A stretch of DNA of 64,000 nt from Syncephalis plumigaleata (GCA_025201365.1 JAIXMF010000035.1:1-64000), one strand, 5' to 3'. Shown: positions 10,533-22,186, counted from the stretch's first letter. Made by a program: numbers and translations. The notes: generated from the letters alone by a model not told the origin.

Positions 10533-10695
10533 TGGCGCAAATGAAATGGAGATTTATCCAAATACTTATCAACCGACACACTTCACAATCTACGCACTAC
10601 ACGCACTACACGCACTATTCCTCGTTATTACCTACGATTTCTTACCAGATAGTCACTTCAGCAGGTCTCAAGTTCACTATCCAAGAATTATCACC

Positions 10696-12738
10696 ATGCA
10701 TCTTAAGACCATTATCATATTGTTGGGTGCTATCAACGCACTTAATGTTGCCGCCCAGAATTCTCGGGGAGTAACGCCGATCGTCACAGCACCTACTGCG
10801 GGAAAACCGCTAGCAGCAACAAACCTTCCATTATCACCTATCATCAAGGCTAGTCTAGTAATTAAAAAGATAGAACCACTATCCATTACTCCAGTAGCAG
10901 CCTTTGCAACCATCGCTAATTCAACTAAGCTCGCGGAAGCCAGTGCCGCATTTAAAACGCTTGCAAATCCAGGCGCTGTAGCGCAGAATTTCGTTGTAAA
11001 ATATCTAGAGGTTACAGAGGCTATTCCCGAAACAAACTATGTATCAGCTCTTACCGGGACCACGCACATATACTTCAAGCAACACATTGGCGGTATTGAA
11101 GTCACTAACGGCGACATTGGCGTAACCGTAACTAAGGAGAAGAATATTGTGGCCTACAGTGACGTTTCCTTCAAGGCAGACCCGAAAAACCCGGTAAACG
11201 TGCCATACAAGGCTAAATTAGCACCATGGCCACAATTCACACCCCAGCAATTGCAAGCAACACAGCTGGCTTTAATTAGTACAGTGGCCCAACGTCTAGG
11301 CTTGCCAGTATCACCGCCACCCGCCAATCTCGCTATTGAACCACAGAGGAGAGCTGATAAGTCGGCTTCTTTCGTAATAAAGAATGTCCCCTACGCAGCG
11401 AAGCCTATCGTCACTAGACAGGTATACATCATCAACGAGGAACGTAATGCTATTCCAGCATGGCGAATCGATGTACAAGTTGGACCGCACCCATTTACCA
11501 TACACGTTACAACCGATGGTAAAGCCGTCTTGGCACTCGCCGATGGATTATCCTCAGCCAGCTACAGCGCTGTTCCTCTTGGATATTCTGACGTTAAAAG
11601 TTCAGGAGCTCTTTTACCTATTCCAAATCCACACGATCCAAGGGTATCGCCTAATGGCTGGCATTCGATAAATGGTCGTACAACACAGGAGACTGAGGGT
11701 AGCAATGCTCTTGTAGTAATTGTGACAGACTTGGCGCAAGGAAAGACTGCAAGTGTAAGCCATCCTAACAACGACTACATTTATCAATTTGATCCCAGGA
11801 AATCAGTTAAAGACAACGAAAGAGCAGCTGTGTCTAATGCCTTTTATCTCGTAAATACAATGCACGACATAAATGCAAACTATGGATTTACTTCAGATGC
11901 TGGCAACTTTGAAAGCGGCACTGGTACCTACCCTGACGGAACGCCTAAAAATGATCGTATCATGGTAACGCTGCAAGATCCTCGTTCTCCAGACAATGCC
12001 ATGTTTGGAACAGCACCGTACGGCCAGCCATCCCAATTGCTCGTTGGATTGACCCCAGGACCAAACGTACAAGATTTCGCCTTTGACAATGATATTATGA
12101 TACATGAAATTACACATGGCACCACCGACCGACTTGTAGGTGGATATGAGAATGACCAATGCCTAAGGCAAAAAGTAGGTGTGGGTATGTCTGAAGGTTA
12201 CAGTGATTTCGTTGCGCTGTGGGTACGCTTCGCCAAAGCTGCTGAGACCAACCAAGTTGATTTGCACTTTGGAACATATACCAATTCGAATATTCGAAAA
12301 TATCCTTTCAGTCCTGATAAGAAGAAGAATCCGCTAACTGCCAACGCGCTCAACGGCTTGACCTACCCAGAAGTGCATGACATGGGCAATTTGTGGGGCA
12401 ACATGCTATACCAGGTTTATTTGAACTTGAAAAAGAAATTACCAGTTACGACTGAGTTCAGAACACGTCAGCTTGACAAGAGCAATACGCTTGTCATGGC
12501 CATGCTAATGGAAAGTTTAACTTCATTACCCTGCAATCCAACATTCGTTGATGGACGTGATGCACTTTTGCTCGCAGAACAGACTCTCACCAAAGGAGCA
12601 TATAACTGCGAAGTGTATGCCGCATTTGCCAAGTATGGCCTTGGTGAGGGAGCTGGTCAACCGAAGCTATTGGGCCGCATCACTGTGAGCGATAAGCTAC
12701 CGGCTGCATGCGCAACCAGAACTGATCTGATGGTTTAA
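10696..12738 (+). CDS. secreted fungalysin (M36 metalloprotease), intact copy
   Basis: Single-exon protein of 680 residues, a normal length for M36 preproproteins. It has a signal peptide (MHLKTIIILLGAINALNVAA), then a propeptide with an FTP-like block (about residues 80-150, including THIYFKQHIGGIEVTNGDIG). The catalytic domain carries HEITHGTTDRLVGG at 12103 onward (two His zinc ligands and the catalytic Glu) and GMSEGYSDF (third zinc ligand Glu). The usual family form of the second motif is GMGEGWSDF, so this is a slightly divergent member. It would degrade extracellular proteins such as collagen- or elastin-like substrates. The frame is open further upstream to 10546, but the signal peptide and TATA position favour 10696. 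It is the open partner of the broken left copy. Confidence 0.9.
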   Translation: MHLKTIIILLGAINALNVAAQNSRGVTPIVTAPTAGKPLAATNLPLSPIIKASLVIKKIEPLSITPVAAFATIANSTKLAEASAAFKTLANPGAVAQNFVVKYLEVTEAIPETNYVSALTGTTHIYFKQHIGGIEVTNGDIGVTVTKEKNIVAYSDVSFKADPKNPVNVPYKAKLAPWPQFTPQQLQATQLALISTVAQRLGLPVSPPPANLAIEPQRRADKSASFVIKNVPYAAKPIVTRQVYIINEERNAIPAWRIDVQVGPHPFTIHVTTDGKAVLALADGLSSASYSAVPLGYSDVKSSGALLPIPNPHDPRVSPNGWHSINGRTTQETEGSNALVVIVTDLAQGKTASVSHPNNDYIYQFDPRKSVKDNERAAVSNAFYLVNTMHDINANYGFTSDAGNFESGTGTYPDGTPKNDRIMVTLQDPRSPDNAMFGTAPYGQPSQLLVGLTPGPNVQDFAFDNDIMIHEITHGTTDRLVGGYENDQCLRQKVGVGMSEGYSDFVALWVRFAKAAETNQVDLHFGTYTNSNIRKYPFSPDKKKNPLTANALNGLTYPEVHDMGNLWGNMLYQVYLNLKKKLPVTTEFRTRQLDKSNTLVMAMLMESLTSLPCNPTFVDGRDALLLAEQTLTKGAYNCEVYAAFAKYGLGEGAGQPKLLGRITVSDKLPAACATRTDLMV

Positions 12739-13655
12739 GCGTTGGTTCACTGCACATAATCAGCGTTAGTATGCGTGCTAATTTGAACATGAACTAAATA
12801 ATAAGCTGCTAATATCTAGTGCTTTACCCCAATAATAATCATCGAGCATTCAGAAATAAAATCACATTATTAGCTAACTATATCATTAGCAATGTAAATA
12901 ATTCTATTTTATAAGTATACTAACATACAAGCTAGATATTGTTATATTATGATTAGGGTAGCACTACTACTGCTACTACTACTATCTACAAATAGCGTCT
13001 ATTTCCATTACCCTGAATGATAACTATAAATGGTGCGATATCTAATGAATGGTAATGAAAAGGATATCACTAGGAAGGATGCGTCCACATGATGATATAA
13101 AAATATTTTGATGCTTACCTGTTGCCTATTAACATATACGTAGGGTGAGTTACAAGTTGTATTTGCAACCTATTCATAAAACTAAAGGCTGACAACGGTA
13201 ATCGGTTAGAGAAACGCTGTAAATAGCAGCTATTACTATTACCATTACCCCTTTAACTTATTCGTATACATTGTCAACTACAATAAAAGAAAGCCCCAGA
13301 TAATAGACGCATAGCTATTGTGTATATCCCTGAATAGGTTCATTATTATTTATACATATACATATATATGTACACAATAGTATGGTAACCATGAGTTGAC
13401 CGATATATATCGTGGATTACAAAAATGGAACGAGATGATAATGACTTTCAAATAACATGTTCCAGAACCACATGCACCACCACTCTATTACATTTTTTTT
13501 GCTTCTCTGTATCACTAGTTGATTCCTTGACTATCTTGCATTCCTCACCGTCTTTATCGAACTGCCGTATACTTTCTACAAAGAGAGTGGCGTGTACCAC
13601 CACTACTACTACTACCACACGCATAGCATCTCTAATACTTTCCTATTATCAGTTA
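12739..13655. other. intergenic region, fungalysin 3' end to F-box/WD40 promoter
   Basis: AT-rich, with an AATAAA-type signal near 12857 for the fungalysin and a CT/AC-rich leader before 13656. No further gene is seen. Confidence 0.5.
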
Positions 13656-15860
13656 ATGTCTCGTTCAACGGAGGTTCAACTCGACGAGGGCTACGACGAT
13701 GGTACACGACCACTTGCCAACGAGCCTAATAGTGAGGAATTACAGGTGACACGACTCTTGCAGAGCTTGAACAACTGGAACGAAGCTCAGAAAACACGTA
13801 AGTGAACGGTGGAGTAATTGTCGGGTAGAGACATGGCATATATAGCATATATTAACTGACCACCAAATTGTTATCAATATCCATTAGAATTCGCATTACA
13901 ACTATTGAAATCGCTGCATAGTTCAACGGTGATAAAAGTAGTTGACGACATTACAGTATGGCTATATCGCGATTTTATTAGTCAACTTCCTATAGAGCTC
14001 GCACATCATATACTCAAGTTTCTTGATGTCCCGTCAATCTTCCGTGCAAGTCAAGTGTCACGCCAGTGGAAAGTGATTATCGACTCGAACACCTTGTGGC
14101 AGTATTTCTACGAACGTAATGGCTGGTCGGTAGACACGCAACTGGTCAAATGGTACAATGCTTACGGGGAACTGCTTCGTCAAGAGCAGCAGTTATACAA
14201 CGGTACTATGAGGGTATGCCACGTTAATGACATACCCATTAGTCGTGGTATGGCGACGAGTCCCGGTACTTACCAAGAACTACAACGACGACTCACCTCG
14301 GCCATGGAGGAGTTATCGATTAATACGCATGCATTACCAAATATTAAGCAGAATCAACTGTATAAACAGAGTCGACCTCATCATTCGCAAAATATAGCCA
14401 CGATTGATGCTCGTTCCTATGTGGCACTTTGCTATAGCGGTATCATACAGAATCCTGTAAAGGATCTTGTACTAGGAGTATAATTGCACCTTCAGGTAAG
14501 ATTCTAGCACAATACGTAATTTGTTATACTCTTTACACTAAGCGTAACCTTTATCATAGATGAAATGTCTTCACTAAGAATTGTTGACTATCCAGTATTT
14601 CCCTTGTGGGAAGTATCCATGACTGGCAATCAGATGATTCTACAGCCCAGTACAGATACAACGGATATAACCGAGATTAATGCTAAAGTGCGGCAGTCGA
14701 GCAGACAAGCGTCAGCTCAATATTCCCCATTCCTTCTAATCTTTTTAATGCGGAAACAAAGACATTTCACATACCACATCGATTACGCTGCAACATATTA
14801 AGTGCGTTCGATTGGTCCCGGTCATTACACTTCTGATCTTATACCTCAAGTCAATTGGCGTAATTTATACCTGACACGTTGTGGTATTCAGCGTCGATGG
14901 GACACCTCGATGTATACGGTGCAACGACTGCAAGGACACAGAGAAGGCATTTATTGTATTCAATTTGACAGTCAGAAAATCATATCTGGAGCACGCGATA
15001 GTAGCATACGTCTATGGGACATGGCTAAGAAGCAGTGTACAAGGATTCTTAGCAATGGACACACGCGATCGGTTCTTTGCTTCAATACGACAAAGACATT
15101 CTAATCAGCGGTGGCTGTGATGCTATAGCCATCATATGGGATATGAAGACCGGTGCCATCATTCATACGCTACGTGGTCATACGAATTTCGTATTGGGCC
15201 TGTGTTTCAACGCGAAATACATTGTGACGTGTTCTAAAGATTGTAGCATACGTGTGTGGTGTAGGACTACCTACAAACTGCTCAATATCATTACAAGTCA
15301 TCGAATAGCCGTGAATGCGGTAGCACTTCGCGATAATATTCTCGTGTCGGTAAGCGGCGATCGCTCACTTTGTGTATGGGATCTCGACACCAACACGTGT
15401 CTACACAAGATAGTTGGACACACTCGTGGCATTGCTTGCGTTTACTTTGACGGGAAGCGTATATTCACCGGTAGTTCCGATAGAACCATTCGAATATGGG
15501 ACGTGAAAACCGGTGCATGTCTAGGCATACTTGAAGGTCATGAGCAGCTTGTACGATCGCTCGATTTCAATGGTCGTCTACTAGTAAGCGCCAGTTACGA
15601 TTGCACTATTCGAATATGGGATCCCGATACACTACGACCGATCGATGTCCTACGTCATGGTCATACTAATCGGTAAGTAAGCAAACGAAAAGAAGCACGG
15701 ACTACTATAGTTTATATATTTATGTATGTCTAATAATACTATTACTACTAGAATCATTAAGGTCCAATTCAACGAAAGCAAGATTGTTAGCTGTTCACAA
15801 GACTGTAGCATTGTCATTTGGGATTATGCGCACAGAATCGATACAACCTTTATTGTTTGA
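13656..15860 (+). CDS. F-box/WD40 protein (Cdc4/FBXW-like SCF substrate receptor), frame-broken
   Basis: Start MSRSTEVQLDEGYDDGTRP. Exon 1 ends at 13797 and exon 2 begins at 13888. The F-box lies in exon 2 (ISQLPIELAHHILKFLDVPS, then VSRQWKVIIDSNTLWQYF), followed by a linker and a segment reading HRLRCNILSAFDWSR. Seven WD40 repeats follow, with blade ends such as IISGARDSSIRLWDM, VTCSKDCSIRVW, FTGSSDRTIRIWDV and VSASYDCTIRIWDP, and the last in an exon beginning near 15752. This is the build of an SCF ubiquitin-ligase substrate receptor like Cdc4/FBXW7. The frame breaks about four times (near 14480, 14690, 14820 and 15085), yet motif quality stays high on both sides of each. Sequence error or very recent decay is therefore likelier than an old pseudogene. 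Confidence 0.75.
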
Positions 15861-16020
15861 TTCGTCTATCGGATATACCACCATTATTTATGTTGCTATA
15901 TGTTTGTTTCATGTTATACCATTAGCTATTAGTAAAGCAGTTTTATACGTTGAATGATCGCTATTACGCTCATCATGCGTGTCATTATACTCTAGTAGCG
16001 ATAAAGTGTAAATTAATACT

Positions 16021-17374
16021 TTATTGCGGATTATCCAAAAGAGCACTAACAGCTCGAGTGATATCGTTACGTGACTCCATCAATACGCTGACAATACGCT
16101 CGCGCGGTATATCCGGGAACATGTTAGTCATCATTTCAATTTGCTCCTCGCTTGGTACCGACATTGCCTCGGTTCCCGTAGGAGCAGTTGTAAACGCGCT
16201 CACATAGCTCTATGGTAAGAATGGCAACATTAGTCATGTATATACCGATAGTTAATATGCTTACCGAACTGTATTGGTAGGCTGTTGCACTATCGGTTGA
16301 GTGTCTATGGTGGGCGATGGCGGTCTCATCGGCAGTGTATTGGTAGATCTCCTTACTGGCACCGATCCGAATATCGGCATTAATAAGCGTGCCGTAGTAC
16401 GACGAATAAATCCTGGAAATCGCCATTGTTTCACTCCTAGAAAGTTGGCACGATAAAGCCAGCCCGCAATAAGTCCCGATATGCTGGCCACCACAGATTC
16501 AGGCCAGTTTGCAATCATTAACTGAATAAAAAGAATCACGATGACAATACGAATTAGAAATGTAATCGATCATCACTAATGTTTGTCATCTACCTGAAGA
16601 CTCAATAAATATAAAAGTGATTTATCAGAGAATGTCGTGCCGAACAATTTGAATCGATAGGCACTCGGTAATCCGGCGTGCATTTGATATAAGGCAGCGA
16701 GTGTCATACCATAACTAATTATTGATGCATTAATCCATTAATTAGTGAATCATACGTGTTATTAACGTATATAACGGTAAATAATTGGTGTAATACTTAC
16801 GGACCAGAAGGAACATAAACTAAACCGAGTGGTCGAGCTAGAGCAAGTGCGATTATCTGGAATATCACCGATATAGTTGTCGTAGTAAAGAGCATCGCCT
16901 ATAACATTGAATGATTCAGCATGTATGTGTATATATATAATCGGTAGTTAGTCAATCCTTTACTTACTACGTATTTGCTGGAGCCATATTGACGTTCCAC
17001 TGCACGACAATGATAGAGTAGAACACCACCAAAGAGCGTTTCTCCTGAACTAGCATACGCCAGACTCGATACAAATAAACGCCAATACTTAACGGCATTC
17101 CATTAGTTTCACCCTTGATACTACTGCTACTGCTACTGCTTCATTGCACGCTTACCTGATGATGCACTGTTAAATGCGGTACTAGTTGCAAATGTAACAT
17201 CGGTTTTAACCGGTAAATAGAAGCAAGGATAGACAATCCGCTCACGGTCAATAGTGCTGCCTTGGTAACCGGTGCACCATTAAACCCTGTAATAGTCGTG
17301 GGATTAGTATAACGCTAGCCAGTGGCCGTTGTTAGTATGCGAGTAATCCTACCGGAAGGACCTGATGAATTCAT
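16021..17374 (-). CDS. rhomboid-like membrane protein with C-terminal UBA/CUE domain (UBAC2/Dsc2-like)
   Basis: Start MNSSGPSGFNGAPVTKAALL at 17374, spliced over about seven exons with GT-AG junctions. Segments in order: LLTVSGLSILASIYRLKP (TM1), YWRLFVSSLAYASSGETLF, YHCRAVERQYGSSKYV (the UBAC2/derlin-like 'ERRYGS' region), MLFTTTTISVIFQIIALALA (TM), PLGLVYVPSGP, a cytosolic loop, VVASISGLIAGWLYRANFLG (TM), and a C-terminal helical domain MFPDIPRERIVSVLMESRND ending at the stop. UBAC2 and fungal Dsc2 are catalytically dead rhomboid relatives that work with membrane ubiquitin ligases in ER/Golgi quality control. The terminal domain begins with MFP, typical of CUE rather than classical UBA domains; both bind ubiquitin. 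No catalytic rhomboid GxS motif was seen. Confidence 0.75.
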
Positions 17375-17682
17375 CTTGAATAAAAGAAACCAGTAGAAAT
17401 AGTATTACAAGAAAAGACAAGATGGATAATGAATGATGATGATGTGTCAATTATTTGTTTAGATTTATATACTAAGCATTTCGACATAACTAATAAGCAG
17501 ATCATCATTCTATTACTACCATTAATAAACAGGCTTCATTGCATATTATAAAACATTCGTTATATTCGTGATATATAGTTAAATTTAATCAGTTTATTAT
17601 AATAAAAGAAGGAAAGTATGTACTGGCAAAGCATGTACGATACAGCAGTAGGAAGAATTACTGCCATATCAATTAAATTGCG

Positions 17683-17987
17683 ATGTCAGACGTTAATATA
17701 CCCATCCTTTCCCCTACACATACTCATGGGAGAAGCGTAAGTGTAGTGAATAAGATGGGAGAATCAACCAGCGCGCGGTATAGCACTGACTTGATGATGA
17801 TGCTAATGGAGGTAAGCAAATACAAAAGACAAAGAAACAAAAATACGCGCGCTACATATCAATACTATCACTACCATAAAGGCAGCACTACTATACAATG
17901 GACACTTTTAGTTACCGAGAGACGACAAAACACGTTCTATGCTTTATTAAAAGTATAATAGAAAGGAGGATAGAGAGTGAAGAGTAA
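17683..17987 (+). CDS. small spliced hypothetical protein (~77 aa)
   Basis: Exon 1 (17683-17811) encodes MSDVNIPILSPTHTHG through a Met-rich helix, and ends at a strong GTAAGCAAAT donor of the type used by neighbouring genes. Joining at the cag acceptor ending 17885 keeps frame and gives HYYTMDTFSYRETTKHVLCF followed by a charged helix, with a stop at 17985-17987. Total about 77 residues. I do not recognise the family. It lies between the divergent rhomboid-like and CENP-M genes. The splice signals and helical second exon make it better than chance, but expression evidence would be needed. Confidence 0.35.
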
Positions 17988-18237
17988 AGAGTAAAGAAGA
18001 GGAAGAAGAACAAGTTACATGTTGAAGGTGGTTGTTGCAAACATTGCTGCTTTTAAAAAAGAAAAAAAGGTATAAAAATTGCTTCTTCCTCTTCTTCATC
18101 ACAGGGGATCATCCCTTCGTTCATTCCATTTCATCGGCTAATCTATCGGTTATTATATTTGCATAGCCATATTGCGTCGTCACATCTATCTATCAGTTTA
18201 TTGTAGGTAAAAAAAAAGGAACAAGCCAAGTGTTTCA

Positions 18238-18969
18238 ATGTCAATTCTGGTAAATATCCACACATTAGCGTATGGTCATATAGCTAATATACGCACAGCT
18301 AGTTGGTTCAGTTGGTGTTGGTAAGCAAACACTTACGCAAAGATTGTATGAATACACGAAGGAGAATAGCGACGACTATGAGTATGATATGTAAGTTGCC
18401 TAATGTCGTCGATCATCCAGCGGCATCGATCTAATCATCGGGCTATTAGTTTCAGTACCGGTCAAATACCATGTTCCGAGTATGAAGAGGAGTCTATTGA
18501 TTATATCGTCTTCATGATTAATCTGCTGGATGTTCAGAGTTTTTACGATTTCCGTGATAGTATACAATATCTGTCTTCGGAATATCTGCTAAGACATTGT
18601 TGTGTACTTGTAACTCATGGTAAGAATGTAGGAATATCAACGATGGCTCATTTACTAATCGGTAATCGTTAGTTGATAGTCAGCATCAAGCAGCCGTAGA
18701 TCGTATGGACATTAAGAATTATGTCAAACGAATTGATCCCACTTTTCCACTTTATTACGCGAATCTGTTGGTAAGCAAACATATACATATATATATACTG
18801 TTGATATTCTAATCACTATATTGTATATTGCATCCAGGACACGGATACTGTTCGTCATTTAACGGGACAATTGATCAACGCGGTAAACGCAGCATGTGGT
18901 CATCGTGTTAGCTTTCTACCAACACCGTCAATAAGGCAAAGACATGGTATGGCACTATGGAATATATAA
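18238..18969 (+). CDS. CENPM: CENP-M homologue (GTPase-like inner kinetochore subunit)
   Basis: Five exons with consistent GT-AG introns (18250-18298, 18391-18449, 18620-18672, 18771-18837) give 167 residues; human CENP-M has 180. The protein opens MSILLVGSVGVGKQTLTQRL, matching human ILLVG at the same strand. SIDYIVFMINLLDVQSFYDF aligns with human RIDLIVFVVNL. FPLYYANLLDTDTVRHLTGQ and AACGHRVSFLPTPS align with LLYCDLEVEGFRATMAQRL and ICAGHVPGVS. CENP-M is a small-GTPase-fold scaffold in the CENP-H/I/K/M part of the constitutive centromere network and does not bind nucleotide in human. Here a GxxGxGK P-loop is present, followed by Gln instead of Ser/Thr, and a THVD resembles the G4 motif. The switch II DxxG is not seen. 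Confidence is high for the alignment, moderate for orthology. Confidence 0.8.
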
Positions 18970-19271
18970 GCATTAGATAACATGAGCATCGTGTGCATGG
19001 TTCTTTTCTAGTCATCTAAGAAGCTATAACAATAATAATAAAGAAGATGTAGATAGATATTTATAATAAACTCATTATTGTACGGCGACTATTTATTCCA
19101 TACAAAAAGACGTAAAAACAACAACAACAACAACATCGTAATGATAACTGAGTAAAGCTGAGAACAATTGCCGATGATTAAAGGCACTTGAGAAACTGAT
19201 TGTAGTTGTTCATTATATTCACTCTCCAGTTATCGGTTATAAAAAAGAACGATCATAATAAAGAGAGTAAG

Positions 19272-19300
19272 TCATCATCATCATCATCATCATCATCATT
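19272..19300. repeat. (ATC)n microsatellite
   Basis: About nine tandem tca/cat units in the short region between the convergent CENP-M and MFS genes. Confidence 0.95.
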
Positions 19301-19345
19301 GACCATGCATAGACAAGCAAAAAGATGGCAATATACTACTAGTGA

Positions 19346-20759
19346 TTAGGCTATTTCTTCAGTGACTTTGTCCACTTTCGGTGGCTGATGTGTTGGCTCA
19401 TCATGGAGGGTATCCTTAATCTGACGTGCCACAATGTAGGCAGGGAATGCCGACACGACTAGCAAGGCCCAGTTAATGATAAGCTGCGTCAAAAGACTGA
19501 CATTAGCACTAGCGATAGCCCAGGAGATGGCGCCGCCAGCCGATTGCACACCCTTGTAGAGACCGGCATAACGAGCGAGGATCGATGGGTCGTTGGAGAG
19601 TGCGCCCATGATCCAGTAGCACCATGATTGCAAGATGGCATCAAGCAAACCGTATAACGTGTAGAGAATAATGGGACCGGCATAGCGTGCCGAGTCTGTA
19701 AAGTCAATGTCGTGCTTGGCCGTTTCCATGGTGTATTGCAATTGCATGGCTAAGCCACCGCCCCAAATGGCGCTAAATATAACGGTCATACCAATAAGAC
19801 TAGCGACGGCCTTCGTGGAACGTCGGAACTTTGGCGAGTCAAAGAAGAAACCGATCGCCACTGCACCAAACATTGAGCTCCCCAGTAGAAGATGTTGTTG
19901 AAACCGCGAGTACGAATGGTGAACAATGGTGCGTTGTAGCCGTCAAACTGGTAGCTGTAGAACCAGTTGGAGGAAAGGAACATCGGCAACAAGCATAGCA
20001 TACGCTTATCGGTGGAAGCCTTCACTATACCCATGATCTCTTCCTTGATGGAGGGCGACTTTTCAATGACCACTTGCGTGCCATCGTCACGTACCATGGT
20101 GGAGGGATTAGCCATAATCAACGGGATGAGCGATGCCGTGGCCATGATGGCAATGAAGGCGATGTAGGTGCCATCGTTGACGGCATTTGAGGTCGAGTTG
20201 AAATTGGCAATGAATGGAATGAGACCGCCGATAACACCGCCCGAGTTGAAGATGACCCAGAAGATAGAAATGAAACGACCCTTGCGATCCTCCGTGGGAT
20301 ACGACATCATAATGGCGCCTTGAGCCGTCCATAGGAGAGCGGCACCGATACCAAGGATGGCACCGGCAGCGATGGAGAAACCGCTGGATTTAGTGTGATT
20401 ATAGGAGAGATAAGAACCGCTATAGAGAACATAGGTCAAGGCACCCATGAACATTAGTGTCTTCGAGCCTAGCATGTTGTGGATGACACCGGCAATGACA
20501 CCGAATAGAGCGAAACACGCGTAGACGGCCGTGTTGGCTTTGGCGGATACATCAGAGTTGACCTGACCACCACCACCGGTACCGTTCAGCGCGTTGAACA
20601 TACCAGCCGTGCTATTAATTCATCGCGGCATTACCGTTAGCATTATGTATGATATGCGTATTAACAAGCAATGATGATGGTAATGGTGCAAACTACTTAC
20701 CCGAACAGCACGAAGCCCAGCATTATAATCTGGACGAGTGGAGACCGATAGCGTAACAT
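19346..20759 (-). CDS. UNC93-like major facilitator superfamily transporter
   Basis: A short first exon (MLRYRSPLVQIIMLGFVLFG, start 20759) is followed by a long exon beginning GMFNALNGTGGGGQVNSDVS, the signature opening of fungal UNC93/DUF895 transporters. About eleven or twelve hydrophobic segments follow, including AALLWTAQGAIMMSYPTEDR. The tail ends KVDKVTEEIA. It is probably a plasma- or vacuolar-membrane protein, possibly affecting ion flux; the substrate is unknown. The frame changes once near 19880, where FYWG must join SSMFGAVAIGFFFDSP. One missing G in the run ggggagc would restore it, so sequencing error is the simplest reading. The upstream intron separating exon 1 lies at about 20607-20700. 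Confidence 0.85.
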
Positions 20760-22186
20760 GATGATAATGATGCTGTTATTGTCGTCGTCGTTGGTGTTGA
20801 TGCTAACTGGATTGATAACAAGAAATGAAATAGAACCAAGAGTTAGTTGTACGTAGTAGTAGTAGTAATAATGGTAGTAATAATGGTAGTAATAATAATT
20901 ATATTATATTATAATTAATGAAATGTGCTAGAGGGAAATTGAGAAAAAGATTCATAGAACGGAAGGAACGAGGTGGCCACGCGACCTTTTGCTATTTAAA
21001 GGAAACGAATACTGAACAACAATAAACTGTTTTGTGCCAACCTTTTGTAACCGATCCAGATCAGGTATGTACACTATGAACACACACGTGAAACGAGTCA
21101 ATTGATAGGAAGTAGAGAAAAGCGTAACGATTCAATGTGCTCGTATCCAAAAAGAAAAAAGGGAAAACCAACCAAGAAGGAGTAATCCAGTTTGAGCACG
21201 GGTTGGTTAGTCGATAATGGGAAGGAAATAATACTAAGAATAGGCGTGTAAACGAAAACAAAAGAGGACTTGGTTGTTAAGTGCGTGCTCGAAATAAAAC
21301 AAACCTCAAAGCGTGGCAATAAACAATGAAAAGAGTAGTTACAAATGAACTAGAAGCGGAACGTAAACAAATACCGTAAATAGTAAGGTAGCAATCGAGT
21401 AGATACTATTGAATTATGATTGATCTCAACGAGTGAAGTGTTGAGTCTTAACGTAACTAACCGCGATATCAATAGTACCACCTAGCGTAATCAAGCACAG
21501 TTGCCAATTAGAAGAGGCGAGTAAGAGGGCAGTTCTGCAGTTGTAGCAGTCCGGGAAGAGAGATGGAGAACGAGAGCTGTGAGTGAGAGTGAGAGCGAGA
21601 GCTAAGGATAATGGGAAATAGAATTAGGAGAGAAATAGTGGTGCATTTAAACCAAAAAAGAAGTCAGCAATAGTAACAATTATTCACACCGTCCATCTGA
21701 ATGAATGAACGAATGAATGAATGAACGAACGAATGAATGAATGAATGAAACAGGGCGGTAAAAGTCTGTCAGACCAACCTGAAGGCAAGCTGAGCAGGGG
21801 CGTGACTTGAACAGGAGAATGCAGCAAGAGCGGCATCGCTACACAAACACAGAGTCTCATCTGAGCACCATTGTCCCATTAAATTACGTTTTTATTCTTA
21901 ATAATGGTGCATGTCAACTTTATAGCGTTAGCTAGCTAGCATGACTGCTACGAGTGTTTACTAAAAGAATAGCAATGAAATAGGATGAGATGGTAGGGCG
22001 GCTCATATCATGAATTTCTCAGGTGATCATCCATTGTGGTTGGTCGTTGACTCTATGACAAGTTGACAATAGCAATGCTATGACATTATTCTATTAATAA
22101 TGCTTTTATAGCCGCAATAGTATTATTGGAAACGTTGCGCAATAACAGCAGCAGCTACGGTCTAGACATCTTCCTGTTAGCAATGC
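20760..22186. other. gene-poor region upstream of the MFS gene
   Basis: No coding gene is supported. It holds the MFS promoter and leader, TAG/TAA trinucleotide tracts near 20853-20900 and a GAAT-type tetranucleotide repeat at 21699-21749. The short open frames here look random and low-complexity. Confidence 0.5.
21699..21749. repeat. (GAAT/GAAC)n tetranucleotide repeat
   Basis: About thirteen tandem gaatgaat units with some gaac variants, non-coding. Confidence 0.92.

Larger units (their letters stand above)
8368..12558. repeat. right arm of the giant inverted duplication
   Basis: Mirror image of 1-4252. The inner boundary at about 8368 falls inside the second intron of the PA2G4-type gene, so this arm begins mid-gene. 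It differs from the left arm by an exon-sized loss around 8550-8585, an extra block of about 88 bp at 10226-10313 and divergence of the fungalysin catalytic region (about 11500-12310). The flanking propeptide and the C-terminal segment are again near-identical. Confidence 0.93.

Noticed and set aside
10546-10695. Upstream start of the right fungalysin
   Set aside because: It lies only 14 bp after the TATA box and would bury the signal peptide about 50 residues inside the protein.
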